A stretch of DNA of 14,842 nt. Source: Sandaracinus sp. GTDB taxonomy: Bacteria; Myxococcota_A; Polyangia; Polyangiales; Houyiibacteriaceae. Within the stretch, counting starts at the first letter, position 1; every line of letters starts with the position of its first letter. The stretch is from positions 1-14,842 of the forward strand of contig JACKEH010000079.1 in NCBI GenBank assembly GCA_020633125.1, read 5' to 3'. Under the pieces are notes generated by a model. It saw nothing but the letters and a program-made list of their open reading frames with translations, was not told the DNA's origin and made no database searches. The position numbers and the translations under genes were made by a program. Positions 1 to 6,813 of the stretch are shown here, one piece after another.

Positions 1-203
1 ACGGCGCCGGCCCCGAGCTCCTGCACGTCTTCCGCGTGCGCGCCGACGGTGGCCTTCGCGCGCTCTGGCGCTCCGAGCCCCTCGAAGGTTCGGTCTTCGT
101 CGCGAACGCCGGGGACCTCGACCTCGACGGCAGCCCCGAGCTGCTCGCCATCGAAGAACCCCGCGACCCCGGCGGCCGTGCGAGCCTGTGGGTGGTCCGA
201 TGA
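1..203 (+). CDS. FG-GAP/VCBS-like repeat protein, C-terminal end only
   Basis: This is the 3' end of a gene that starts before the window; the reading frame begins at base 3 and stops with TGA at 201-203. The visible 66 residues contain DLDLDGSPELL, the aspartate-rich loop typical of FG-GAP/VCBS beta-propeller repeats (often calcium-binding and usually extracytoplasmic), and end in SLWVVR. The stop overlaps the ATG of the next gene by ATGA, so the two are probably translationally coupled in one operon with the solute-binding protein and the histidine kinase. Seen: the repeat-like motif and the overlap. Inferred: a secreted or surface-exposed protein. The rest of the protein, including any signal peptide or enzymatic domain, is outside the window, so its role cannot be named. 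Confidence 0.7.
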   Translation, partial: GAGPELLHVFRVRADGGLRALWRSEPLEGSVFVANAGDLDLDGSPELLAIEEPRDPGGRASLWVVR

Positions 204-1630
204 GCGCGCCCAGCCCCCGATTCGACCCGGGCATCCGCCCTCGCCGTGGGTCTCGCTCGCCGCGCTTCTCGAACCGGTTCGTCGCGACGTCGCTGGTCGC
301 TCTCGCCGCCGCCACGGTGCACGCCGCGCTGCCCCCCGGCTACGGCGGCGAGCTTCGGCTCCCCGCGCCGACGGCCCTCGCCGCCCCGAGCCCGAACGAC
401 GCGACCCCCTTCGGCGCGCTCGTGGCCGCCGCCGTCTTCGATGGCCTCTACACGCTCGCGGACGACGGGTGCGTCGTGCCCTCGCTCGCCCAAGGACCCG
501 TGACGGCACGCGAGGACGGCACCCTCGTCGTGACCCTTCGCGAGAACGTTCGCCGCCACGACCGCCGCACGCTGCGCGCGCTCGACGTCGCCCGCGCCTT
601 GCGTCGCGCCTCCCGGGAACAACCGCATTGGCTCGCCGGCTTCGCTTTCGACGGCCCCGAGCTCGACGTACGCCACGAAGGCGAGCGCACCCTCCTCTTC
701 GCCCCTCCGACCACGAGCTTCCCGGCCCCGACCGACACCCTCGCGCGGCGCCTCGCCGCCGCCCCACTCGCCATCGACCTCGGCAGGGGCATCGGCACGG
801 GTCCCTACCGCGCGTCGCTTCGCGGCAACGTGCTCGAGCTTCGTTCCTTTCGCGCCGCGGCCCGCGGAGCCGCCTACGTCGACGTGATCCGCTTCGAGCC
901 GCCACGCAGCCGTGACGACGAGATTCGTACCTTCGAGCTCGGGCAGCTCGACGCCTCGTGGCAAGGCGCGTCGCTCTACGGCCAACGCGAGTCGAGCGCG
1001 CGCTCCCACGCGCTTCCCCACGACACCGCGGTGTTGCTCGTCCCACGCGGCGCGTTCGCCACCTCCACCGAGACCCTGAACGCCGCCGTCGATCGACGCC
1101 GCTTCGCGCGCGCCGGCCTTCGTCCCAACGACCGGCTCGCCGAAGGTCTCGCACCCGCCCGCCTCGCCCACCGGGGTCCACTCCCGCGCGCGGCGCGTAT
1201 GGTCGTGCGGGCGGGCGACGCCTTCGAGCTCACCCTCGCTTCGGCGCTCGCGGCCCGCCTCGACGAGCTCGGCGTTCGTCTCGGCGTCGTGGAGGTCGCC
1301 CCCGAACGGTTCGAGCGCGAGCGCGCGAGCGCGGATCTCTCCCTCGCCTACGCCGTCCCCGCGCTCCCGGGCGCCGACGCGCGTGTCGCCTCCGCGATCT
1401 ACGCCGCCACGGGCGACGCGAACGCGGCCGGTCGTGTGCTCGACGCCGCGCCCGCCGACGTCGTGAGCGCGTCGAGCACCTTACCGGCCATCGTGCTCGG
1501 CCACCTCGATCGCACGCTTCACCATCGCGAGCCGCTTCGTGGCGTGACCCACGACGCGCTCGGTCGCCTCCGGCTCGAGCGCCTGCACCTGCCACGCAAC
1601 CCTTCGGCCGCCTCGTCGGAGGACGAATGA
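200..1630 (+). CDS. Family 5 (peptide/nickel-type) extracellular solute-binding protein
   Basis: This 476-residue protein resembles the substrate-binding subunits of peptide/nickel ABC transporters (SBP_bac_5, DppA/OppA type). Residues 1-26 are basic, 27-42 are hydrophobic, and a plausible signal-peptidase site (VHA-AL) lies near residue 42, so periplasmic export is likely. Family landmarks are AAAVFDGLYTLADDG (76-90) followed by VVPSLA (92-97), a GTGPYR turn (199-204), and LNAAVDRRRF (293-302), the usual helix after the lobe crossover. It is somewhat shorter than typical members (500-550 residues), and the C-terminal lobe is poorly conserved. ATG at 200 is chosen because it overlaps the preceding stop by ATGA; an in-frame GTG at 188 would add four residues. 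No permease or ATPase follows. Instead the stop overlaps the start of a histidine kinase, which suggests ligand capture for sensing rather than uptake; that role is inference. Confidence 0.8.
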   Translation: MSAPSPRFDPGIRPRRGSRSPRFSNRFVATSLVALAAATVHAALPPGYGGELRLPAPTALAAPSPNDATPFGALVAAAVFDGLYTLADDGCVVPSLAQGPVTAREDGTLVVTLRENVRRHDRRTLRALDVARALRRASREQPHWLAGFAFDGPELDVRHEGERTLLFAPPTTSFPAPTDTLARRLAAAPLAIDLGRGIGTGPYRASLRGNVLELRSFRAAARGAAYVDVIRFEPPRSRDDEIRTFELGQLDASWQGASLYGQRESSARSHALPHDTAVLLVPRGAFATSTETLNAAVDRRRFARAGLRPNDRLAEGLAPARLAHRGPLPRAARMVVRAGDAFELTLASALAARLDELGVRLGVVEVAPERFERERASADLSLAYAVPALPGADARVASAIYAATGDANAAGRVLDAAPADVVSASSTLPAIVLGHLDRTLHHREPLRGVTHDALGRLRLERLHLPRNPSAASSEDE

Positions 1631-3390
1631 GCCTCCGCCTGCGGCTCGTTCTCCTCTTCCTCGTGGCGGCCTTCGTGCCCTTCGGCGCCCTCGGCCTCGT
1701 CGTGCGCGACACCTTCGTGCACGACCTCGAAGCCGACCATCGCCGACGCTTCGAAGCGCGCACCGAGAGCCTGCGTCGTCGCCTCGACGAGACGCTCGAA
1801 GCCGACGCACGCGCCGTCCGCGCGCTGTGCGCCCACGATCCCTTCGTCGACCGCCTCGTGCTCGACCTCGCGACCGATCGCTTCGATCCCGCGCGTGAAC
1901 AAGCGTTGGTGACCGCGCTGCCTTCGCTCATGCAAGGTCGTCGCTTCGACACGCTTCACCTGCTCGACGCGCGCGGAGGCCCCGACCGCGGTCGCTTGCT
2001 CGGCGCCGGCCATTACCCCGACCGCGTCGGCGCGCGTGCCCCCGAGCTGCTCGACGCGCTCGCGCGAAACCGCGACCACGCGTGGCTCGAGACCGTGCGC
2101 GTCCGCGACGAAGAGGGCCCCCGCGACGCGCGCGCGCTCGTCGTCGGCTGCACGGTCGAGCGCGACGGCGCCGCGGTCGCCGTGCTGGGTGGACGTTTCG
2201 CCACGGACGACCTCCTCGGTTTGCAGAGCGACGACGAAGCGTTGCGTGTCTCGCTCCTCCCGCCCGGCGAAGACGTGCCCGTGACGAGCGGTGAGCCGCC
2301 CCGCGTGGTCCGCACCTTCGCGAGCGCCGAAGGCGAGCATCGCCTCGTGGCCTCGCTCGACGACGCCCCGCTTCGCGCGGATCTGGCGTCCCTTCGCGAG
2401 CGCACGCTCGTCGTCGCCGGCGTCGCGCTCCTCGTCGCGCTCGGCTTCGCGCTCCTCGTCGGTTGGATGTTCTCGCGCCCCCTTCGCGAGATCGAAGAGG
2501 CGACCCGGCGCGTCGCCAAAGGCGACCTCGAGTCGCGCGTCGCGACCGCGACCACCCGCGGCGACGACGTCGGCCGAACCCTTCGTGCGTTCGACGCGAT
2601 GACCAAAGAGCTCGCCGCCACACGACTCAAGCTCCTGCGCGCCGAACGCATCGCGGCTTGGCGCGAGGTCGCCCGCCGCATCGCGCACGAGATCAAGAAC
2701 CCGCTGCAGCCCATCCAGGTCGAGATCGAGACCATGCGCAAGCTGCACGCGCGCAAACACCCGAGCTTCGACGAGGAGTTCGACCAGTCGACCGGCGTCA
2801 TCCTCGAAGAGGTCAAACGCCTCAACGACATGGTCACGGAGTTCAGCAAGTTCGCCCGCATGCCGCGGCCGAAGCCCGCACCCCTCGACCTGCGCGAGGT
2901 CGTTCAGCACGTCGCCAGCCTGCACATGGACGACGAAGTCGGGCTGAAGGTCGTGTTGCCCGAACGCCCGCTCGTCGTGCGCGCCGATCGCGATCAGCTC
3001 ACGCAAGTGCTGCTCAACCTCGTCCAGAACGCGAGCGACGCCGCCAGCGCCCGCCACGGCACGCGCGGAGGCCACGTCGAGGTACACCTCCAGCCGACCG
3101 AAGGCGGCGCGCGCCTCTGGATCGACGACGACGGCCCCGGCATCGGCCCCGAAGACCGCCTCCGGGTCTTCGAGCCTTATTTCACCACCAAGGCGAAGGG
3201 CACCGGCCTCGGCCTGGCGATCGTGCACCGCATCGTGGGCGACCACGGCGGCACCATCGACGTCGGCGACGGCCTCGACGGCGGCGCGCGCTTCGAGATC
3301 GTGCTGCCGGAGAAGGGGCCGATCGACGAAGAGCCGAGCGCGAGCCTCTCGGACACCGCGTTGCCGCTCACGCGCAAGACGCAGCCCTGA
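1627..3390 (+). CDS. NtrY-like membrane sensor histidine kinase
   Basis: This 587-residue protein is a complete transmembrane histidine kinase. TM1 spans about residues 5-27. A periplasmic region of about 230 residues follows, with a cache-like stretch (FDTLHLLDARGG, then AGHYPDRVG). TM2 is about 261-283 and leads into a HAMP linker to about 335. The H box is RRIAHEIKNPLQPIQ with phospho-acceptor His354. The N box is LNLVQNASDA (Asn468), G1 is DDDGPGIG (500-507), the F box is FEPYFTTK (515-522) and G2 is GTGLGLAI (525-532). The IAHEIKNPL form is typical of NtrY/AtoS-like kinases that partner NtrC-type regulators. A strong GGAGG at 1618-1622 precedes the ATG, which overlaps the binding-protein stop by ATGA. 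There is no receiver domain and no response regulator in the window, so the partner is unknown. The paired binding protein may present its ligand to the periplasmic domain; that is inference. Confidence 0.93.
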   Translation: MSLRLRLVLLFLVAAFVPFGALGLVVRDTFVHDLEADHRRRFEARTESLRRRLDETLEADARAVRALCAHDPFVDRLVLDLATDRFDPAREQALVTALPSLMQGRRFDTLHLLDARGGPDRGRLLGAGHYPDRVGARAPELLDALARNRDHAWLETVRVRDEEGPRDARALVVGCTVERDGAAVAVLGGRFATDDLLGLQSDDEALRVSLLPPGEDVPVTSGEPPRVVRTFASAEGEHRLVASLDDAPLRADLASLRERTLVVAGVALLVALGFALLVGWMFSRPLREIEEATRRVAKGDLESRVATATTRGDDVGRTLRAFDAMTKELAATRLKLLRAERIAAWREVARRIAHEIKNPLQPIQVEIETMRKLHARKHPSFDEEFDQSTGVILEEVKRLNDMVTEFSKFARMPRPKPAPLDLREVVQHVASLHMDDEVGLKVVLPERPLVVRADRDQLTQVLLNLVQNASDAASARHGTRGGHVEVHLQPTEGGARLWIDDDGPGIGPEDRLRVFEPYFTTKAKGTGLGLAIVHRIVGDHGGTIDVGDGLDGGARFEIVLPEKGPIDEEPSASLSDTALPLTRKTQP

Positions 3391-3497
3391 GCCTCGCGCT
3401 TCGAGCCGCCATATTTCGCGCCTTCGCGTGACGCACCGGAACGATTCGCTCGAACCGAAAACGTGCGTTTCGCGCCCCCGAGCCCCAGGGTTCCACC
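3391..3497 (+). other. Intergenic gap between the kinase and the hydrolase
   Basis: This is a 107-base gap with no gene. It contains the longest A/T patch nearby (CATATT at 3410-3415, a possible -10-like box without a convincing -35) and a widely spaced inverted repeat, TTCGAGC at 3400-3406 against GCTCGAA at 3448-3454. It probably separates the kinase operon from the hydrolase gene and may carry the hydrolase promoter. No poly-T terminator is visible. Confidence 0.35.
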
Positions 3498-4631
3498 ATG
3501 CCGCTGCACCGCGTCTTCCTCGCGCCCGGGTTCTTCGGCTTCACGAATCTCGGCGACTTCGGCTATTGGGCGCACGTCCGCGATCGCTTGATGGAGACCT
3601 TCGCGCGCCGACGCGTTCGCGCGGAGATTCACTACGTCCCGACCCTCCCGACCTCCTCGCTCGACCGCCGCGCCGCGCGTTTGCTCGAGACGGTCGCGCG
3701 CCACGTGCAGGGCGACGACGAGGTGCACCTGGTCGGACACAGCACCGGCGGCCTCGACGCGCGCCTGCTCGCGTCCCCGAGCGCACGCATTCCGACCCCG
3801 CTCGAGGTCGCGCCGATTCGCGATCGCATTCGCACCGTGATCTCGGTCGCGACGCCGCATCACGGCGCGCCCGTCGCCGCATTCTTCACGGGCCTTCAAG
3901 GACAGAAGCTCCTGCGCGCGATCTCGATGGTCACCATCGCCGGCATTCGCCTCGGCAGCGTGCCGCTCCCCGCGCTCCTCGAGCTCGTCGGCGCGATTCC
4001 CGCGTTGCCCGGCCGCGGCCTCTTCGCGCCACGCGCCGGCACGCTCCTCGATCAGGTCTACCGGCTCGTGCTCAAAGACTTCGATCCCGAGCGCCAACGG
4101 CAGATCGAAGCGTACTTTCAGGGCGCCTTCGACGATCAAACGCTCCTCCTCCAGCTCACCCCCGAAGCGATGCAGCTCTTCGAAGCGCTCACCCCACGCC
4201 ACCCGAACGTTCGCTACGGATCCGTCGTCGTCCGTGCACCCGCGCCGAGCTTCGCGCAGGTCGTACGCACCGGGCTGCGACCGATTCAACAAGCCCAATA
4301 CGCGCTCTACCGAAGCCTTCACGTCCTCTCCGCGGGCTTTCGCGACACCCACCTCCCCGTGCTCGATCCGGAGCAACGCGAGGCCCTCGTCACCGCCTTC
4401 GGCGAGATCCCCGGTCCCCACGACTCGGACGGAATGGTCCCGACCCGAAGCCAAGTGTGGGGCGACGTGCTTCACGGCGTCGTCGGCGATCACCTCGACG
4501 TGATCGGCCACTTTCACGCGCCCGAGCTCTCGCCCAAACACGTCGACTGGCTTCGCACCGGCAGCGGGTTCGATCGCGAACGCTTCGAGACACTCTGGGA
4601 CCACGTCGCGCACTACGTCGTCGACGCGTGA
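3498..4631 (+). CDS. Lipase-like alpha/beta hydrolase
   Basis: This 377-residue protein has the hallmarks of triacylglycerol lipase/PGAP1-like alpha/beta hydrolases. The opening VFLAPGFFGF carries the oxyanion-hole type HG/PG turn. The nucleophile elbow is GHSTGG with Ser82, and VATPHHGAP (117-125) is the strand and loop that follow in lipases. DSDGMVP (309-315, probable catalytic Asp311) and GDHLDVIGHF (330-339, probable catalytic His332) complete the triad. No signal peptide or lipobox is evident, so a cytoplasmic location is likelier, although the substrate is probably an ester or lipid. ATG at 3498 is chosen because homology begins immediately; the upstream sequence has only a weak ribosome-binding site (CAGGG at 3487-3491). 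It follows the kinase by 107 bases and meets the FIST gene tail to tail. The exact substrate cannot be read from the sequence. Confidence 0.87.
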   Translation: MPLHRVFLAPGFFGFTNLGDFGYWAHVRDRLMETFARRRVRAEIHYVPTLPTSSLDRRAARLLETVARHVQGDDEVHLVGHSTGGLDARLLASPSARIPTPLEVAPIRDRIRTVISVATPHHGAPVAAFFTGLQGQKLLRAISMVTIAGIRLGSVPLPALLELVGAIPALPGRGLFAPRAGTLLDQVYRLVLKDFDPERQRQIEAYFQGAFDDQTLLLQLTPEAMQLFEALTPRHPNVRYGSVVVRAPAPSFAQVVRTGLRPIQQAQYALYRSLHVLSAGFRDTHLPVLDPEQREALVTAFGEIPGPHDSDGMVPTRSQVWGDVLHGVVGDHLDVIGHFHAPELSPKHVDWLRTGSGFDRERFETLWDHVAHYVVDA

Positions 4632-4639
4632 CCCCCGAC

Positions 4640-4669
4640 TTCGCGTCGCTCGCGCTCGAAGCGCGCGAA
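4640..4669. terminator. Possible bidirectional terminator between convergent genes
   Basis: In the 51 bases between the hydrolase stop and the FIST stop, TTCGCG (4640-4645) faces CGCGAA (4664-4669) around an inner hairpin CGCGC-TCGAA-GCGCG (4651-4665). The two pairings overlap at 4664-4665, so they are alternatives. Neither is followed by a T-run. It may slow or end transcription from both sides; in GC-rich DNA such stems also arise by chance. Confidence 0.3.
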
Positions 4670-4682
4670 CCTCGCTCGGACG

Positions 4683-5795
4683 TCACTCGAAGAGGATCGC
4701 GTCCGCCATCAAGTTGCCGTGGCGGTTCGTCGGCGTCGGCCCGGTGAAACAGCCCTGCTCCCCGAAGGTCGCGGCACCGAGGAAAGGCGCCCCGTCGATG
4801 CGCGCCCCGAAACGCTTGGACACCTCGCCCGTCGCGTCGCCCGTCACCCCGACGCAACCACCGCAATACACGAGGATCGCGCCGCTCACCCGATCCGCGG
4901 AGCGCCCCGCACGCGCCGCGACCTGGTCGGTGCGATCGAAGAGCGCCTCGCGGCTGCCCACCATCAACACGAGCTCGTCGCCCTCCGCGACGTCGGCGAA
5001 GAGCGCGAGCGATCCATCGGGCTCCACCCGGTGCGGGTGGGTGAGCACGTAGCGTTTGATGGCGCCGACCCGATCCACGACCCGCCCGAGCGGATGCATC
5101 GTCGTCTCGCCGAGCACGACACCGCCTTGCTCGCGGAACGCGGAGAGCGCGCCACCGAGCCACTCGTCGTAGACCTCGGCCGCGGGGCGCCCGTCGATCT
5201 TGCGCAACACCCGCCCGCTCGCCGACGTGACCTTCCCGCGTCGAGAGCCCGGGTTGTAGCCCGCCACGAACGAGCCGTGCACCGGCGCCTTCGACGTGAA
5301 GCCCACGAGCACGAAGCCGCTCTCGAGGGCCTCGCTGCCCGCGAACACACGCCATTGGCCGCTGAGGTCGTCGTCGGCCGCCGAGCCACCGTAGAGCGGC
5401 GGCGGTGAGCCACCGAACGCCTCGTCGATGCCCTCGAGCACCCGCTCTTCGAACCCCGGCGTCGCGTAGAGCAGGAGCACGTCCGGACGATCCATCCCCC
5501 GACGAAGCTCCTGCGCCGCGGAGACCGCCGCGCTTCGCGCCGTGCGCCCGTCAGTGCGTCGAGAGACCGACACCGCCGTCGGATCGCCCGCGCGACCCAG
5601 GAGCGCGAACGCGCCCCGTTCGAATCCGTCGGGGATGAACACCCCGCGGAACGAGGTCGCGCCGAACACGACCGCCCCCGACGCCGCGAGCTCCCGCCGC
5701 AAGGCGACATGGTCGGCGTCGACCGTCGAATGTACGAGCGCCCACTGGACGTCGCGAGCGAGCGGCGTGCCCAACGCCGCGGACCAGAGCTCCAT
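4683..5795 (-). CDS. FIST-domain sensory protein
   Basis: This 370-residue protein consists of FIST_N followed by FIST_C. Visible landmarks are FGATSFRGVF (44-53), LYGGSAADDD (134-143), RKIDGRPAAEVYDEW (198-212), GAILVYCGGCVG (305-316), and the C-terminal signature APFLGAATFGEQG (336-348) then NRHGNLMADAILF (357-369). FIST domains are proposed ligand-binding modules, possibly for amino acids, found alone or joined to signalling domains; here there is no output domain, so it must act through a partner or as a stand-alone binder. There is no signal peptide. ATG at 5795 is chosen because the family match begins there and a promoter-like sequence ends eight bases upstream; an in-frame GTG at 5810 is possible. 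The open frame continues to 6083, but that part runs through a terminator and has no family character. The partner is unknown. Confidence 0.9.
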   Translation of the reverse strand: MELWSAALGTPLARDVQWALVHSTVDADHVALRRELAASGAVVFGATSFRGVFIPDGFERGAFALLGRAGDPTAVSVSRRTDGRTARSAAVSAAQELRRGMDRPDVLLLYATPGFEERVLEGIDEAFGGSPPPLYGGSAADDDLSGQWRVFAGSEALESGFVLVGFTSKAPVHGSFVAGYNPGSRRGKVTSASGRVLRKIDGRPAAEVYDEWLGGALSAFREQGGVVLGETTMHPLGRVVDRVGAIKRYVLTHPHRVEPDGSLALFADVAEGDELVLMVGSREALFDRTDQVAARAGRSADRVSGAILVYCGGCVGVTGDATGEVSKRFGARIDGAPFLGAATFGEQGCFTGPTPTNRHGNLMADAILFE

Positions 5796-5803
5796 CGGAA
5801 GCG

Positions 5804-5833
5804 ATTTCACAACGGAGCGTCCCGTCCCGTCAA
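5804..5833 (-). promoter_or_regulatory. Candidate promoter for the FIST gene (leaderless start)
   Basis: On the - strand TTGACG (5833-5828) and TGAAAT (5809-5804) are 18 bases apart, resembling sigma-70 -35 and -10 boxes (five and four matches out of six). Only eight bases separate the -10 box from the ATG at 5795, so the transcript would begin at or next to the start codon. That fits the absence of any Shine-Dalgarno sequence. It is inferred from sequence only. Confidence 0.45.
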
Positions 5834-5895
5834 CCGGCGTCCGGCAGCCACCCACACGCGAACCAGCGAACCGCTCCAACCGGAACCCGAGCCCC

Positions 5896-5966
5896 AAAAA
5901 GGCTGACGCCCCGTGGAAGAGCCGAAGCTCCTCCACGGGGCCGGGGTGTGTCAGCTGGGGTTTTTT
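5896..5966. terminator. Bidirectional Rho-independent terminator
   Basis: CCCCGTGGA (5909-5917) pairs with TCCACGGGG (5932-5940), with GAG/CTC pairing inside. An outer stem GCTGAC (5902-5907) pairs with GTCAGC (5950-5955). On the - strand the structure is followed by C and TTTTT (5900-5896); on the + strand by TGGGG and TTTTTT (5961-5966). This is the best intrinsic terminator in the window. It lies about 105 bases upstream of the FIST start, so on the - strand it must end a transcript that begins further upstream and insulate, or attenuate, FIST expression. Confidence 0.75.
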
Positions 5967-6051
5967 GGGGTTTTTGGAGTTGTGCTGTCTTGGGTGCGCT
6001 CTCGGCAGGGGTGCCACCGAGAGAGTCCGCCGCGGCGAACCGCGACGACTC
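5896..6051 (-). ncRNA. Candidate small RNA with three hairpins
   Basis: Read on the - strand, this stretch lies between a promoter-like sequence and an intrinsic terminator. Hairpin A pairs GAGTC (6051-6047) with GACTC (6027-6023) and contains CGCGG-TTCG-CCGCG (6044-6031). Hairpin B pairs CTCTCGG (6023-6017) with CCGAGAG (6005-5999). An A/C-rich single-stranded linker (about 5998-5956) follows, and then the terminator hairpin with its T-run. The size would be about 155 nt. This layout of stable 5' hairpins, an open A-rich linker and a terminator stem is typical of bacterial regulatory RNAs. No open reading frame with protein character uses it. I do not recognise the family. The alternative is a structured, attenuating leader for the FIST gene. 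Confidence 0.45.
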
Positions 6052-6055
6052 CAGA

Positions 6056-6083
6056 AACCTAGCTCGCTGACGCGTCGCGTCAA
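6056..6083 (-). promoter_or_regulatory. Candidate promoter for the small RNA
   Basis: On the - strand TTGACG (6083-6078) is followed after 16 bases by TAGGTT (6061-6056). The -35 box is good and the -10 box weak. The expected start near 6050 falls exactly at the base of hairpin A of the candidate small RNA. The -35 box is the first half of one of the three 15-bp palindromes, so a protein bound there would be expected to block the promoter. Confidence 0.4.
6068..6082. promoter_or_regulatory. 15-bp palindrome, copy 1 (perfect), probable operator
   Basis: TGACGC-GTC-GCGTCA is a perfect inverted repeat with 6-bp arms and a 3-bp centre. It overlaps the -35 box of the candidate - strand promoter. 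Two near-identical copies lie at 6141-6155 and 6169-6183. The size and symmetry fit a site for a homodimeric helix-turn-helix regulator; the regulator is not encoded in the window. Confidence 0.6.
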
Positions 6084-6140
6084 CAGAAGAACCCTCTATT
6101 TTCTCGGTGTTTACCTGCGAGAAACAATGAAACACGTGCT

Positions 6141-6155
6141 TGACGAGGCGCGTCA
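6141..6155. promoter_or_regulatory. 15-bp palindrome, copy 2, probable operator
   Basis: TGACGA-GGC-GCGTCA matches copy 1 with one arm mismatch; the right arm GCGTCA is identical and is followed by TAAC, as in copy 3. Its centre is 73 bp from copy 1 and 28 bp from copy 3. Confidence 0.55.
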
Positions 6156-6168
6156 TAACGCAACACGT

Positions 6169-6183
6169 CGACGCATTGCGTCA
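6169..6183. promoter_or_regulatory. 15-bp palindrome, copy 3, probable operator
   Basis: CGACGC-ATT-GCGTCA matches copy 1 with one arm mismatch at the first base. GCGTCATAAC is shared with copy 2 as a 10-bp direct repeat (6150-6159 and 6178-6187). It is the copy nearest the thioesterase gene, 166 bases before its ATG. Confidence 0.55.
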
Positions 6184-6348
6184 TAACCGGTCGCTCCCCG
6201 GACGCGGATGTGTCGACCGTCCCGCTCTCGAATCGGGCCTTCGGCTCAAGGGCGCCGGCGCGAAATGCGTGGACGACACCCTGTTTCGAGTGCCGACGGG
6301 TCGTGGGAACCGGTGGCGCCGCGCGCCCTCCGCCGCCATGACACCGCC
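6184..6348 (+). other. Leader region upstream of the thioesterase gene
   Basis: No gene is supported here. The open frame upstream of 6349 (from 6208) is arginine/proline-rich and shows no family character, so I do not count it as coding. No convincing -35/-10 pair and no Shine-Dalgarno sequence are visible. A five-codon ORF, ATGACACCGCCATGA (6338-6352), overlaps the thioesterase ATG at 6349 by ATGA and could couple initiation. Confidence 0.4.
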
Positions 6349-6813
6349 ATGATCCCCCGCGCCCCCCGAGAGACCACCACCGAGAAGACCGAGATCGTGC
6401 TGCCCCAGCACGCCAACGCCATCGGCACGGCCTTCGGCGGCACCGTGATGTCCTGGATCGACATCTGCGCCGCGGTCAGCGCGCAGCGTCATTGCAGCCG
6501 GGTCGCCGTCACCGCTTCGGTGGACGCGCTCGATTTCGTGGCCCCGCTTCGAGTCGGCGACGTCGTCGTGCTTCGCTCGTGGGTGAACGCCGCCTTCCGA
6601 ACGAGCCTCGAGGTCGAGTGTGTGGTCGAGCGCGAGGACACCACGACTGGCGCGCGGGTGCTCTGCGCCGACGCGAAGCTCACCTTCGTGAACCTCAGCC
6701 CGGACGGCCGCCCGCAACCGGTGCCGCCCCTGGCGCCCGAGACCGACGAAGAGCGCGCGCGGGAGGCCGCCGCGATCGCCCGTCGCGAGACACGTCTCGC
6801 CGCGCGACGCTGA
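6349..6813 (+). CDS. YciA-type hotdog-fold acyl-CoA thioesterase
   Basis: This 154-residue protein matches the YciA/BACH acyl-CoA thioesterases, which hydrolyse acyl-CoA to free acid and CoA in the cytoplasm. Diagnostic stretches are HANAIGTAFGGTVMSWID (21-38), where Asp38 is the expected catalytic residue at the start of the hotdog helix, VDALDFVAPLRVGD (58-71), RTSLEVEC (84-91), LTFVNLSPDGRP (111-122) and the proline-rich PVPPL. The length is normal for the family; the charged helical C-terminus (131-154) is slightly extended. ATG at 6349 is chosen because homology begins within about 12 residues of it and the upstream extension is not protein-like; no Shine-Dalgarno sequence is visible. 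It is transcribed away from the palindrome cluster at 6068-6183, which may regulate it. It is monocistronic here and converges on the large lipoprotein. Acyl chain preference cannot be deduced. Confidence 0.92.
   Translation: MIPRAPRETTTEKTEIVLPQHANAIGTAFGGTVMSWIDICAAVSAQRHCSRVAVTASVDALDFVAPLRVGDVVVLRSWVNAAFRTSLEVECVVEREDTTTGARVLCADAKLTFVNLSPDGRPQPVPPLAPETDEERAREAAAIARRETRLAARR

Noticed and set aside
1519..3246. Long open frame of 575 codons on the - strand opposite the histidine kinase
   Set aside because: It is a shadow of the real gene: the + strand frame carries all kinase motifs, and long antisense frames are expected in very GC-rich coding DNA.
3177..4613. 478-codon - strand frame opposite the hydrolase
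   Set aside because: No recognisable protein features; the + strand frame has a complete lipase triad.
5796..6083. N-terminal extension of the FIST frame by 96 codons
   Set aside because: It runs through the intrinsic terminator and hairpin region, has no family character, and the promoter-like sequence lies just before the ATG at 5795.
6099..6124. Inverted repeat TTTCTCG/CGAGAAA in the promoter region
   Set aside because: 7-bp arms with an 11-base gap, present once; it may be another regulator site, but there is no second copy or positional support.
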